This document shows, piece after piece, positions 16,602-25,149 of a stretch of DNA of 64,000 nt; the first letter of the stretch is position 1, and the number at the start of each line of letters is the position of its first letter. This stretch comes from SIG455 sp045646385. GTDB taxonomy: Bacteria > Bacillota > Clostridia > UMGS1810. The stretch is from the NCBI GenBank assembly GCA_045646385.1, contig JAZRKQ010000016.1, positions 62,001 to 126,000 on the forward strand, written 5' to 3'. The translations under genes were made by a program, and so were the position numbers. The notes beneath the pieces are model-generated. The model worked only from the letters and a program-made list of their open reading frames with translations. It had not been told where the DNA came from and ran no database searches.

Positions 16602-18227
16602 TTGATTAAAAATTTTATTAACGATTTAAAAAGAGAATTTTCCGGTTATAATGGGAAAAGTTTTTCAAAAGACCTTATGGCTGGGCTTACAGTTACTGCT
16701 GTAGCGCTACCTTTAGCACTTGCATTTGGTGTAAGTTCCGGAGCAGATGCTGCTGCAGGATTAATTACTGCTATTATTGCGGGATTTATAATAAGTGCAT
16801 TTTCAGGTGCATCATTCCAGATTTCAGGGCCAACTGGCGCAATGACAGCGGTTCTTATTACAATAGTTGCAAAGTTTGGTATGCAAGGAGTTTTTGTTGC
16901 ATGCCTTATTGCAGGTATTTTGTTATTACTTTTCGGCGTATTTAAACTTGGCAATCTGGTCAGTTTTATACCAATGCCGGTTGTCACGGGATTTACTACC
17001 GGTATTGCAATTATCATTGCACTCGGGCAGATAGACAATTTCTTTGGCACTACATCAGTAGGTGAATCTGCACTTGCAAAGATTTTTTCTTATTCTACTT
17101 TGGGCTTTTCACCTAACTGGTTTGCAGTTATAATTGGTTTGCTCGTTGTACTTATTATGGTGTTCTATCCCAAAAAATGGAATAACGTAGTTCCATCGTC
17201 GTTAGTTTCTATAATTGTGGCAGCACTTGTAAGCAATCTGGCAGGGTTTGATATTGCGGTTGTAGGTGAAATTCCACGTACACTTCTTCCTGAAACAAGG
17301 CTGGCTCTCTCTGCTATAAATATAGATATGGCAAAAGAACTCATTACACCGGCATTTACAATCGCCATGCTTGCAATGATAGAAAGTTTGCTTTGCGGCT
17401 CTGCTGCGGCACGTATGAAAAAAGAACCTTTTAATGCAGACCAAGAACTTATTGCGCAAGGTATAGGAAATATAATAATACCCTTCTTCGGCGGTGTTCC
17501 TGCAACTGCTGCAATTGCACGTACAAGTGTAGCAATAAAATCAGGTGGTGTAACAAGACTTACAGGTATTATCCATGCGGCTGGTCTACTCTTGTCTATG
17601 TTCCTTTTAGGTTCGCTTATGGCGAAACTTCCTCTTGCTGCTTTGGCAGGAGTTTTGATGGTTACTGCATGGAGAATGAACGAATGGGAAACTATCAAAT
17701 ACATATTTTCTAAACGTTTTAAAAGTGCAATCTCGCAGTTTTTAATCACGATGATATGTACTGTTATATTTGACCTTACAATTGCAATTATTGTTGGTGT
17801 GGCATTTTCGTTTATGCACTTTGTAGTTAAATCTTCTAAAATTGAAATTAATGTATCAAAAGTTGAAAATGAAAAACTCCTCAGCAGTAATGCTGATGTA
17901 GAAGGCACCCACAAAAACTCAATTGTTATGTATATTACCGGAAGTGTGTTTTTTGGTAACTGTGCAAAACTTAATGATGCAGTTGAGCAGATGGAAAGTT
18001 ATGATGAAATCATCTTTTCTTTACGTGGAGTGTCCGCTATTGATACTTCCGGAGCGCAGAATCTGCACGAAATATGTGAAAATCTCCTTGCGCGCGGTGT
18101 AAAACTTTCTTTTTGCGGTGTTCAGCCTGCTGTTAAGGAAATGATGCAACGTTCAGGCGTTGTAGACCTTATAGGTGAGCATTGCTTCTACTGGAGCGTA
18201 GATAAAGCATTACTGGCTAATGCCTGA
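16602..18227 (+). CDS. SulP-family anion transporter with STAS domain
   Basis: A 541-residue membrane transporter of the SulP/SLC26 family, which moves sulfate, bicarbonate or organic anions. The N-terminal two thirds carry about 10-12 hydrophobic helices with the family pattern DLMAGLTVTAVALPLALAFG and FQISGPTGAMTAV; the C-terminal STAS domain (about residues 440-540) includes SLRGVSAIDTSGAQNLHEI with the conserved Asp-Thr-Ser. The start is TTG with AAAAGGA upstream. It may be cotranscribed with the LUD gene and DUF1653 gene around it. Substrate not predictable. Confidence 0.9.
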   Translation: MIKNFINDLKREFSGYNGKSFSKDLMAGLTVTAVALPLALAFGVSSGADAAAGLITAIIAGFIISAFSGASFQISGPTGAMTAVLITIVAKFGMQGVFVACLIAGILLLLFGVFKLGNLVSFIPMPVVTGFTTGIAIIIALGQIDNFFGTTSVGESALAKIFSYSTLGFSPNWFAVIIGLLVVLIMVFYPKKWNNVVPSSLVSIIVAALVSNLAGFDIAVVGEIPRTLLPETRLALSAINIDMAKELITPAFTIAMLAMIESLLCGSAAARMKKEPFNADQELIAQGIGNIIIPFFGGVPATAAIARTSVAIKSGGVTRLTGIIHAAGLLLSMFLLGSLMAKLPLAALAGVLMVTAWRMNEWETIKYIFSKRFKSAISQFLITMICTVIFDLTIAIIVGVAFSFMHFVVKSSKIEINVSKVENEKLLSSNADVEGTHKNSIVMYITGSVFFGNCAKLNDAVEQMESYDEIIFSLRGVSAIDTSGAQNLHEICENLLARGVKLSFCGVQPAVKEMMQRSGVVDLIGEHCFYWSVDKALLANA

Positions 18228-18240
18228 TAGGTGTGCTGTT

Positions 18241-18450
18241 ATGAAACTTGGTATATATAAGCACTATAAAGGTAACTTGTATGAAGTTGTTGCTGTTGCT
18301 AAACATAGTGAAACTTTGGAAGATATGGTGGTTTACAAAGCACTTTATGGTGATGGCGATGTGTGGGTGCGCCCTTTAAGTATGTGGGATGAAGTTGTAG
18401 AACGTGATGGTAATCAGTTCAAAAGGTTTGAACTGATTGAAGAAAAATAA
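18241..18450 (+). CDS. DUF1653-family small protein
   Basis: A 69-residue protein with the DUF1653 pattern: GIYKHYKGNLYEVVAVAKHSE, then MVVYKALYGDGDVWVRPLSMW and a C-terminal FKRFELI. Function unknown in the family. I chose the ATG at 18241, preceded by AGGTG at a good distance, instead of the in-frame ATG at 18220, which would overlap the SulP stop. Followed by a terminator. Confidence 0.85.
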   Translation: MKLGIYKHYKGNLYEVVAVAKHSETLEDMVVYKALYGDGDVWVRPLSMWDEVVERDGNQFKRFELIEEK

Positions 18451-18463
18451 ACAAATTTAAATC

Positions 18464-18509
18464 AAAAGCGCAAATTTCTTATTTAAAATAGAGGAATTTT
18501 GCGCTTTTT
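18464..18509 (+). terminator. Intrinsic terminator
   Basis: AAAAGCGCAAATT pairs with AATTTTGCGCTTTT around an AT-rich loop and ends in a T-run, behind the DUF1653 gene. Confidence 0.75.
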
Positions 18510-18563
18510 GTTGTATATAAATATAGAGGAAATATACTTCTTTTGAAAGAGGTTGATTATAAT

Positions 18564-19547
18564 ATGACAATCCGTGAAGAACTGGAAAATGCAGAACTTA
18601 AAAATCTTTCTGACTATGCATTGCCGTCGTGCCACAGTAAGGGTAGGGTGAAACACGAAGATAAGTGCCCTTTACGTACGGAATTTGCACGTGACCGCGA
18701 CAGAGTTATTCATTGTAAGGCTTTCCGCAGATTAAAACATAAAACGCAGGTTTTTATAACATCTGATAATGACCATTTTCGCACACGGCTTACCCATACT
18801 CTTGAAGTTGCGCAGATTGCCCGTACCATTGCAAAAGCGGCAGGGTTAAATGAAGAACTTGTGGAGGCCATATGTGTTGCCCATGATTTGGGGCACACAC
18901 CATTTGGTCATGCGGGAGAAAAAATACTTAACAAACTTAATCCCGACGGATTTAAACATTATGAACAGAGTTTAAGGGTTGTTGACCATATCGAGCGTGA
19001 TGGTGTGGGACTAAATTTGACTTATGAGGTTCGTGACGGGATACTCAATCATTCCGGTGACAATGAGGCTTTTACCGAAGAGGGCAGAGTGGTTAAACTT
19101 GCTGACCGTTTTGCATACATAAATCACGATATTGATGATTCCATACGCGCGGGAATTTTGAAAGAAAGCGATTTGCCTGAGGAATACACAACGGTTTTAG
19201 GAAAAAGTCACTCGGACAGAATAGATAATCTTATTACAAATACTGTATATACTACTGTTAAAAACAAAACTGTTTCTATGACTGCAGAAATGAATGATGC
19301 TATGATGGGGTTAAGAAAATTCTTGTTTGACAGAGTGTACAATGTTTTAGCAGAACGTGATGATAATGCTGCTATGGTTATTGAAAAACTATATAATTAT
19401 TTTTATAAAAACAAAGATGAACTGCCCGATGAATATAAAAAACTTTTGAATGAATTTCCGTTGCATACGGTTGTTTGTGATTATATTGCCGGCATGACAG
19501 ATAACTACAGTATAATGCTTTTTGAAGAATTATTTATGCCAAATTAA
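18564..19547 (+). CDS. dgt: dGTPase-like HD-domain deoxynucleoside triphosphohydrolase
   Basis: A 327-residue HD-domain protein that in its family hydrolyses dGTP or other dNTPs to nucleoside and tripolyphosphate. The HD residues appear as HTLEVAQIARTIAKAAGL and CVAHDLGHTPFGHAGE (about residues 78-115), with the later Asp in AYINHDIDDSIRAG. This is the short clostridial type. The ATG at 18564 (MTIREELEN) matches the usual N-terminus; an upstream TTG adds seven residues without support. It precedes dnaG, an arrangement common in Clostridia. Confidence 0.9.
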   Translation: MTIREELENAELKNLSDYALPSCHSKGRVKHEDKCPLRTEFARDRDRVIHCKAFRRLKHKTQVFITSDNDHFRTRLTHTLEVAQIARTIAKAAGLNEELVEAICVAHDLGHTPFGHAGEKILNKLNPDGFKHYEQSLRVVDHIERDGVGLNLTYEVRDGILNHSGDNEAFTEEGRVVKLADRFAYINHDIDDSIRAGILKESDLPEEYTTVLGKSHSDRIDNLITNTVYTTVKNKTVSMTAEMNDAMMGLRKFLFDRVYNVLAERDDNAAMVIEKLYNYFYKNKDELPDEYKKLLNEFPLHTVVCDYIAGMTDNYSIMLFEELFMPN

Positions 19548-19603
19548 ATTTTTATCAAATTTAAAAAAGGGTTTTAATCGTTTATGTCGAATAATGAAAA
19601 AAG

Positions 19604-19643
19604 GCCGAAATGAATTGACATAAACATTTTGGCTTAATTTTTG
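19604..19643 (+). terminator. Probable intrinsic terminator
   Basis: GCCGAAATG pairs with CATTTTGGC (one G-U) around a 12-base loop and is followed by a T-rich tail, between the dgt-like gene and dnaG. Confidence 0.5.
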
Positions 19644-19660
19644 AAGAAAGGAAGATGTAC

Positions 19661-21388
19661 ATGCCCTTGTTTCCTGACCATATTATACAGGAAGTAGCAG
19701 AGAAGAACGATATATATGAACTCGTTTCGCAATATGTTCCTTTAAAACGTGCCGGTTCTTCTTATCAGGGCTTGTGTCCTTTTCATAACGAAAAAACTCC
19801 GTCTTTTTCTGTATCGCCACAAAAAGGTATTTTTCATTGCTTTGGATGCGGAGAGGGTGGAAACTCGATAGGATTTTTAATGAAGATAGAAAATATCTCT
19901 TTTTATGAAGCGGTTACCAGACTTGCAGAGAGAGCAAATATTGAACTTCCAAAACCTGATTCTTCTGATTTTGACAGAGGAAACGAAAAGAAAAAAGAAC
20001 GTGAACTTATTTATGAAATTAATAAAGCTGCAGCCACTAAGTTTTATGAAAATCTTAAAACAGGTAAAAATGCCATTGAATATTTTAAAAACCGCGAAAT
20101 TGACGGAAGTTGGGCTAAAAAATTCTGGTTAGGTTTTGCTAAAGATAGTTGGGACGATGTTTTCTCTTATCTTAAAGACAAAGGGTATACCGAAAGCGAT
20201 ATTTTAAAATCCGGTCTTATTACGGGTAACGATAATGGTAAGTTTTACGATAGATTCCGCAACAGAGTAATGTTTCCTATATTTGACGAGCGTGATAACA
20301 TTATTGGCTTTGGTGGCAGAGTGTTAAACGACGATAAACCGAAGTATTTAAATTCCCCCGAAGGATTAGTTTTCAGTAAGGGTAAGAACTTATTTTCGTT
20401 AAATAATGCTAAGCGAACAAGATCAGATTGTGTTATCCTTGTTGAAGGGTATATGGATGTAATTGCTCTTGCAATGAATGGTTATACAAATGCAGTTGCT
20501 ACGCTTGGTACAGCACTTACTCAGGAGCAGGCTAAGATATTAAAAAAATATTTTAAAGAGGTTGTACTCTGTTACGACAGCGATGGTGCCGGCAGAACTG
20601 CAACTGAACGTGCTATTACGATAATGCGTCAGACGGACATTAAATCGTCGGTAATGTATTTATCCGGAGGGAAAGATCCTGACGAATTTATTAAAAAAAT
20701 GGGGAAAGATGCGTTTAATTCTGCACTTGAAGCGAGAAAAACCGACATTACGTATTTAATAGAATATTATAGGGAAAAATATGACATAAATATTGACGGG
20801 CAAAAAGTGGCATATATAGATGAACTTATACCTTATCTGTTGCTTATAAATAACCCTGTAGAATTAGACGTATATGTAAATAAACTTTCTAATCTTACAG
20901 GCATTTCTCCGCAATCTCTGTATTCGCAATTAGGAATAAAAAAGGAGAAGTCACCGCAGAAAAATTCTTCTGCCAAAACTATTGATAAAACTAAAATTCA
21001 AGGCGGCAGAAGCAAACTTGATATTACAAGAGAATATCTTCTTGCACTTTTGATGTCTAACCGTCAATTATATGATGTGTATGGAAAAACTTTAAGTGAT
21101 GATTTATTTGGAGATGGAAAATTACACGAAATATTTATGTATATCAAATCTGTGTACGATTCCGGGAAAAATATTGACACTAATCTTATGATGGTTACTC
21201 TTAAAGAGGATAATGTAAAAGAGCTTGCAAGGATTTTAAGTATTGATACTCACATTACCGATGAGAGCAAGGCGTTTAAAGACTATCTGAAAACTCTTAA
21301 GGAACAAATCCGCAGAGAGAAAATTTATGAAACCCTTAGCAACGGCAATGTGGAACAATTGAACAATATGATTAAGAAAAATAACTAA
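19661..21388 (+). CDS. dnaG: DNA primase
   Basis: Primase that lays RNA primers at the replication fork. The 575 residues show the CHC2 zinc finger (CPFHNEKTPSFSVSP then FHCFGC, residues 38-64), the primase core with GRVLNDDKPKYLNSPEG, and the Toprim motif VEGYMDVIAL with the acidic CYDSDGAG. A Ser/Lys-rich linker leads to the helicase-binding C-terminus. I prefer the ATG at 19661 because AAAGGAAG would be too close to the in-frame ATG at 19655. It is followed by rpoD after 19 bases, the conserved macromolecular-synthesis order. Confidence 0.96.
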   Translation: MPLFPDHIIQEVAEKNDIYELVSQYVPLKRAGSSYQGLCPFHNEKTPSFSVSPQKGIFHCFGCGEGGNSIGFLMKIENISFYEAVTRLAERANIELPKPDSSDFDRGNEKKKERELIYEINKAAATKFYENLKTGKNAIEYFKNREIDGSWAKKFWLGFAKDSWDDVFSYLKDKGYTESDILKSGLITGNDNGKFYDRFRNRVMFPIFDERDNIIGFGGRVLNDDKPKYLNSPEGLVFSKGKNLFSLNNAKRTRSDCVILVEGYMDVIALAMNGYTNAVATLGTALTQEQAKILKKYFKEVVLCYDSDGAGRTATERAITIMRQTDIKSSVMYLSGGKDPDEFIKKMGKDAFNSALEARKTDITYLIEYYREKYDINIDGQKVAYIDELIPYLLLINNPVELDVYVNKLSNLTGISPQSLYSQLGIKKEKSPQKNSSAKTIDKTKIQGGRSKLDITREYLLALLMSNRQLYDVYGKTLSDDLFGDGKLHEIFMYIKSVYDSGKNIDTNLMMVTLKEDNVKELARILSIDTHITDESKAFKDYLKTLKEQIRREKIYETLSNGNVEQLNNMIKKNN

Positions 21389-21407
21389 AGAAGGAGCAGA
21401 TACTAAA

Positions 21408-22547
21408 ATGGCTGAAAATCAGGTGAATAACGAGGTTAAAACTCCGGATTTGAATTCCAACCCTGCTGAAACAAAAAAACTTATTGTTAAAGAACTTATC
21501 GAAATTGGTAAGAAAAAAGGTGTACTTTCGTTTAATGAGATTGACGAAGCACTGATGGATTTTGATTTGGAACAAAGACAACGCGAGGCTATCTATGATA
21601 AGATAGAGTCTGCCGGTGTAGAGGTTGTTGAGGACCTTGAAAAAGAACTGGAAGCAATACAGAACGAAAATGACGAGAGTGATAAGGAAGAAATAGATCT
21701 TTCTGTACCTGACGGTGTAGGTATTGATGACCCTGTTCGTATGTACCTTAAAGAAATTGGTAAGGTGCCGCTACTTAGTGCTGACGAAGAAATCGAACTT
21801 GCTGAGCGTATGGCAAAAGGAGATGCCGCTGCAAAGAAGCGCTTGTCTGAGGCGAATTTGCGCCTTGTTGTATCTATTGCAAAGCGTTATGTTGGAAGAG
21901 GTATGCTGTTCTTAGACCTTATTCAGGAAGGTAATCTTGGTCTTATAAAAGCAGTAGAGAAATTCGATTATACGAAAGGTTTTAAATTTTCAACTTATGC
22001 TACATGGTGGATAAGACAAGCCATAACCCGTGCTATTGCTGATCAGGCAAGAACTATAAGAATTCCTGTTCATATGGTTGAAACAATAAACAGACTTATG
22101 CGTGTATCACGTGTGCTTTTGCAGGAACTTGGCAGAGATCCTCATGTAGACGAAATTGCAAAAGCAATGAATATGAGCGAAGACAGAGTTCGAGAGATTA
22201 TGAAAATTGCTCAGGAACCTGTATCTTTAGAAAAACCTATAGGTGAAGAAGAAGATAGTATTCTTGGTGATTTTCTGCAGGATAAAGATGCTCCATCGCC
22301 TTCTGAAGTTGCCGCTTTTCAACTTCTTAAAGAGCAACTTATAGAGGTGCTCAGTTCTTTAACTCCAAGAGAAGCAAAAGTACTTCGTTTAAGATTCGGT
22401 CTTGATGATGGACGTGCCAGAACTTTGGAAGAAGTTGGCCGTGAATTTAAAGTTACAAGAGAAAGAATCCGTCAGATAGAGGCAAAAGCATTACGTAAAC
22501 TTCGTCATCCAAGCAGAAGTAAAAGATTAAAAGACTTTTTGGAATAA
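21408..22547 (+). CDS. rpoD: RNA polymerase housekeeping sigma factor SigA/RpoD
   Basis: Primary sigma factor of 379 residues. Region 1.2 is DPVRMYLKEIGKVPLLS, region 2 carries RLVVSIAKRYVGRGMLFLDLIQEGNLGLIKAVEKFDY and the FSTYATWWIRQAITR core-binding and melting part, and region 4.2 ends in LEEVGREFKVTRERIRQIEAKALRKLRHPSRS. The ATG follows AAGGAG. It lies directly behind dnaG, as in most Bacillota. Confidence 0.98.
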   Translation: MAENQVNNEVKTPDLNSNPAETKKLIVKELIEIGKKKGVLSFNEIDEALMDFDLEQRQREAIYDKIESAGVEVVEDLEKELEAIQNENDESDKEEIDLSVPDGVGIDDPVRMYLKEIGKVPLLSADEEIELAERMAKGDAAAKKRLSEANLRLVVSIAKRYVGRGMLFLDLIQEGNLGLIKAVEKFDYTKGFKFSTYATWWIRQAITRAIADQARTIRIPVHMVETINRLMRVSRVLLQELGRDPHVDEIAKAMNMSEDRVREIMKIAQEPVSLEKPIGEEEDSILGDFLQDKDAPSPSEVAAFQLLKEQLIEVLSSLTPREAKVLRLRFGLDDGRARTLEEVGREFKVTRERIRQIEAKALRKLRHPSRSKRLKDFLE

Positions 22548-22553
22548 TGCTTT

Positions 22554-22934
22554 ATGAAAAAATCTTATAAATGGGTTGTAGCAGTCGTTGCAGTTACAGT
22601 TGTATGTGCTGTCAGCAGTTATATAAGAGATTATTATAACAACAAAACTCTGCTTAAAGGATTTACACCGATTGATGTTAAAAATATAGATTTAAACGAG
22701 GCTTGCCAAAATGCCGATATTGGCAGAGAAGAGTACATTATAAAGATAAACCTTAATACTGCTACTTTAGAGGAATTATGTAACCTTCCAAGCATTGGCG
22801 AGAAAACAGCACAAAGAATTATTGATTTCAGGAATGATTACGGAACTTTCCGTAAAATACAGGAAATAATGCTGGTTCCGGGGATTGGCGAAAAAACTTT
22901 CGCTGAAATAAGCAAGTATCTGACTATTGAATAG
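22554..22934 (+). CDS. ComEA-like helix-hairpin-helix protein
   Basis: A 126-residue protein with one N-terminal membrane anchor (about residues 7-24) and a C-terminal tandem helix-hairpin-helix DNA-binding domain: INLNTATLEELCNLPSIGEKTAQRIIDFR then MLVPGIGEKTFAEISKYL. This is the ComEA competence-receptor domain, but the linker is short and no comEB/comEC follows. It starts 7 bases after rpoD and ends 11 bases before the response regulator, so it is inside a long operon. A role in surface DNA binding or genome upkeep is possible, not shown. Confidence 0.85.
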   Translation: MKKSYKWVVAVVAVTVVCAVSSYIRDYYNNKTLLKGFTPIDVKNIDLNEACQNADIGREEYIIKINLNTATLEELCNLPSIGEKTAQRIIDFRNDYGTFRKIQEIMLVPGIGEKTFAEISKYLTIE

Positions 22935-22944
22935 AGGATTGAAA

Positions 22945-23631
22945 ATGAAAATTTTAATTGTTGATGATGAAAAACTGCTTGTTAAAGGAATTAAATTTAA
23001 CTTTGAACAAGAAGGCTATACTGTTGAAACTGCTTATGATGGAGCAGAGGCATTACGTCTTGCACATGACAAAAGCCTTGACCTTATAATATTAGACCTT
23101 ATGCTCCCTGAAATAGACGGATTGACGGTTTGCCAGAAAATTAGAGAGTTTTCGGGGATACCTATCATTATGCTTACTGCTAAAACTGAAGAAATGGATA
23201 AAATTCTTGGGCTTGAGTACGGTGCTGATGATTATATTACAAAACCCTTCAATATATTGGAACTTAAGGCGCGTGTTAAAGCGATTATGCGCAGAGTAAC
23301 TCCCGTTGGAAAACCCGGAAGTAAAAATCGCCTTAATATCGGCAATGTAACGCTTGATTATAATCAAAGGAAAGTTACGGTTGGCGATAAAACTGTTGAC
23401 CTTACAAGCAAAGAATTTGATCTGATGGATTTGTTTGTGTGCAATCCCGGTAAGGTCTACAGCAGAGAAAATCTGCTTGATATGATATGGGGATATGATT
23501 ATCCGGGTGATGCTCGTACTGTTGATGTTCATATTCGTCGCCTCAGAGAAAAGGTAGAGCCTAATCCTGCAGAACCTGATTATATTATGACTAAGTGGGG
23601 GGCTGGTTACTATTTTAAAGAAACTGAGTAA
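22945..23631 (+). CDS. OmpR/PhoB-family response regulator (WalR/MtrA-like)
   Basis: A 228-residue regulator with an N-terminal receiver domain (acidic pair DDEK, phosphoacceptor Asp in LIILDLMLPEIDG near residue 52, Thr in MLTAKTEE, Lys in DDYITKPF) and a C-terminal winged helix with DARTVDVHIRRLREKVEP. The ATG at 22945 follows AGAGGA; an upstream TTG at 22927 is unlikely. The 3' end overlaps the sensor kinase frame. The close match to WalR/MtrA-type C-termini suggests cell-envelope control; this is inference. Confidence 0.93.
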   Translation: MKILIVDDEKLLVKGIKFNFEQEGYTVETAYDGAEALRLAHDKSLDLIILDLMLPEIDGLTVCQKIREFSGIPIIMLTAKTEEMDKILGLEYGADDYITKPFNILELKARVKAIMRRVTPVGKPGSKNRLNIGNVTLDYNQRKVTVGDKTVDLTSKEFDLMDLFVCNPGKVYSRENLLDMIWGYDYPGDARTVDVHIRRLREKVEPNPAEPDYIMTKWGAGYYFKETE

Positions 23632-25060
23632 AAAGTTTGACAGTATAACTGTCCGTCTTGTTTTTACGTATTTTCTTATACTTATACTTACACTCTCTTT
23701 GTTTAGTTATTATATAATTGGTTCTATATATAATTTTTTACTTAGTGAAGAAAAAATGAATGCGTCAAAAACGGCAAATATGATTTCGAGTTTTGTGTGG
23801 AATTATATGAGCGAGGATAATATGAGTGTATCAGAAAATTTTGATGCATTTTTTGATACACTGTTGCTTGATGAAAAATACCGTGTGATGATTATTAACA
23901 AGGATTCTCTTGCTATTTATGATTCGCATGGTAATGATGCTATTTTGGGTAAAGCACAGGTTAAGCAGACTGTTATAACTGCACTTGGCGGAGAAGAAGG
24001 CAACGATACTTACGAGGATGAACTTACGGGATATGATGTTATAGATGTATCTGTTCCGATTAAAGCGCCTCAAGGTATTGTTGGTGCCGTTAACGCTACA
24101 TTTACTTCTGATAAAATCGGAATATTTGTTTCTGCAGTTAAAGATGAACTTATATTGCTTTCTATTCTCAGTTGTCTTCTGATTGGTATTGTAATTTTTG
24201 TTGTTGCAAATCTAATGACACGAAGGATTATACGTTTTACAGATAAAATCACTCTTATGAGCGATGGTGTTCTTGATGAAAAAATGGACATTCGCGGAAA
24301 TGATGAGATAGCCCGTATGGGTGTTGCGTTTAATACTATGGCAGAAAAACTGGCAGGTATTGAACAACAGCGAATACAGTTTGTTTCAGATGCATCGCAC
24401 GAACTTAAAACACCCCTTAGTTCTATAAAACTGATGTCTGACTCTATAATACAGAATCCTGATATTCCGAAAGAGCAAATACACGAATTTTTAAGTGATA
24501 TAAATAATGAGGTTGACCGCCTTAACAGAATTATCAATAAACTTTTAAGTATTACTAAGATGGATACGGAAGTAGAGAAGGTTGAAAATAATTTTGAACT
24601 TCTTGATTTAAGAGAAGTTGTGTCTGATATTATAAAAACTTTGTACCCGCTTGCAAAAAATTCAGAAATCGGTTTGAATTTTACAGCAGATAAAGAAATA
24701 TATATTTTAGGGGACAAAGATACACTTTTCCAAGCGATTTATAATATCTGTGATAATGCTATTAAGTATACAAAACGTTATGGCGAAGTTAATGTTATTC
24801 TTGATAAAAAGGATTTAGAGGCACATATTGTTATTCGAGATAATGGTGTTGGTATGCGTCCTGAAGATACTGAGCACATATTTGAGAGGTTTTACCGTGT
24901 GGATAAAGCAAGAGCAAGAGAAACAGGCGGAACAGGACTTGGTCTGGCAATTGCCAATGCGGCTGTAAAAGCGCATAAAGGTAGTATACAGGTGTTTAGT
25001 GAGCCAAATATTGGAAGCGAATTCACTATAGTTTTGCCGCTTGCAGAACAAAAAGCGTAA
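23612..25060 (+). CDS. Sensor histidine kinase, probable non-standard start codon
   Basis: A membrane histidine kinase paired with the preceding regulator. The frame encodes TM1 (VRLVFTYFLILILTLSLF), an extracellular sensor of about 120 residues, TM2 near LLSILSCLLIGIVIFVVANL, a HAMP segment, the HisKA box SDASHELKTPLSSIKL, and HATPase motifs (NAIKYT, DNGVGM, GGTGLGLAIA). No ATG, GTG or TTG precedes TM1: the first is TTG at 23699, inside that helix. I extend to ATT at 23612, giving MLKKLSKKFDSITVR, a typical kinase start, 9 bases behind a G6 run; it overlaps the regulator gene by 20 bases. CTG at 23603 or 23624 is also possible. Identity is firm, the start is not. Confidence 0.85.
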   Translation: MLKKLSKKFDSITVRLVFTYFLILILTLSLFSYYIIGSIYNFLLSEEKMNASKTANMISSFVWNYMSEDNMSVSENFDAFFDTLLLDEKYRVMIINKDSLAIYDSHGNDAILGKAQVKQTVITALGGEEGNDTYEDELTGYDVIDVSVPIKAPQGIVGAVNATFTSDKIGIFVSAVKDELILLSILSCLLIGIVIFVVANLMTRRIIRFTDKITLMSDGVLDEKMDIRGNDEIARMGVAFNTMAEKLAGIEQQRIQFVSDASHELKTPLSSIKLMSDSIIQNPDIPKEQIHEFLSDINNEVDRLNRIINKLLSITKMDTEVEKVENNFELLDLREVVSDIIKTLYPLAKNSEIGLNFTADKEIYILGDKDTLFQAIYNICDNAIKYTKRYGEVNVILDKKDLEAHIVIRDNGVGMRPEDTEHIFERFYRVDKARARETGGTGLGLAIANAAVKAHKGSIQVFSEPNIGSEFTIVLPLAEQKA

Positions 25061-25062
25061 CA

Positions 25063-25093
25063 GTTTTGTAATAAAAATTCATTGTTTTGTAAT
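25063..25093 (+). repeat. Direct repeat GTTTTGTAAT, possible response-regulator site
   Basis: Two exact copies of GTTTTGTAAT at 25063 and 25084, 21 bases apart (two helical turns), between the kinase gene and the GerMN lipoprotein gene. The TGTAAT cores resemble WalR half-sites (TGTWAH), although the known spacing is 11. Confidence 0.45.
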
Positions 25094-25149
25094 GTGTTTG
25101 TGCTAAAATAGACGTATTCAGCATAAGTCTGATAAAGGAGAGGAACACA

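Noticed and set aside
23590..23640. Programmed frameshift at the G6 run fusing response regulator and kinase
   Set aside because: The regulator has a normal C-terminus and stop, no downstream stimulating structure is evident, and an alternative start explains the data more simply.
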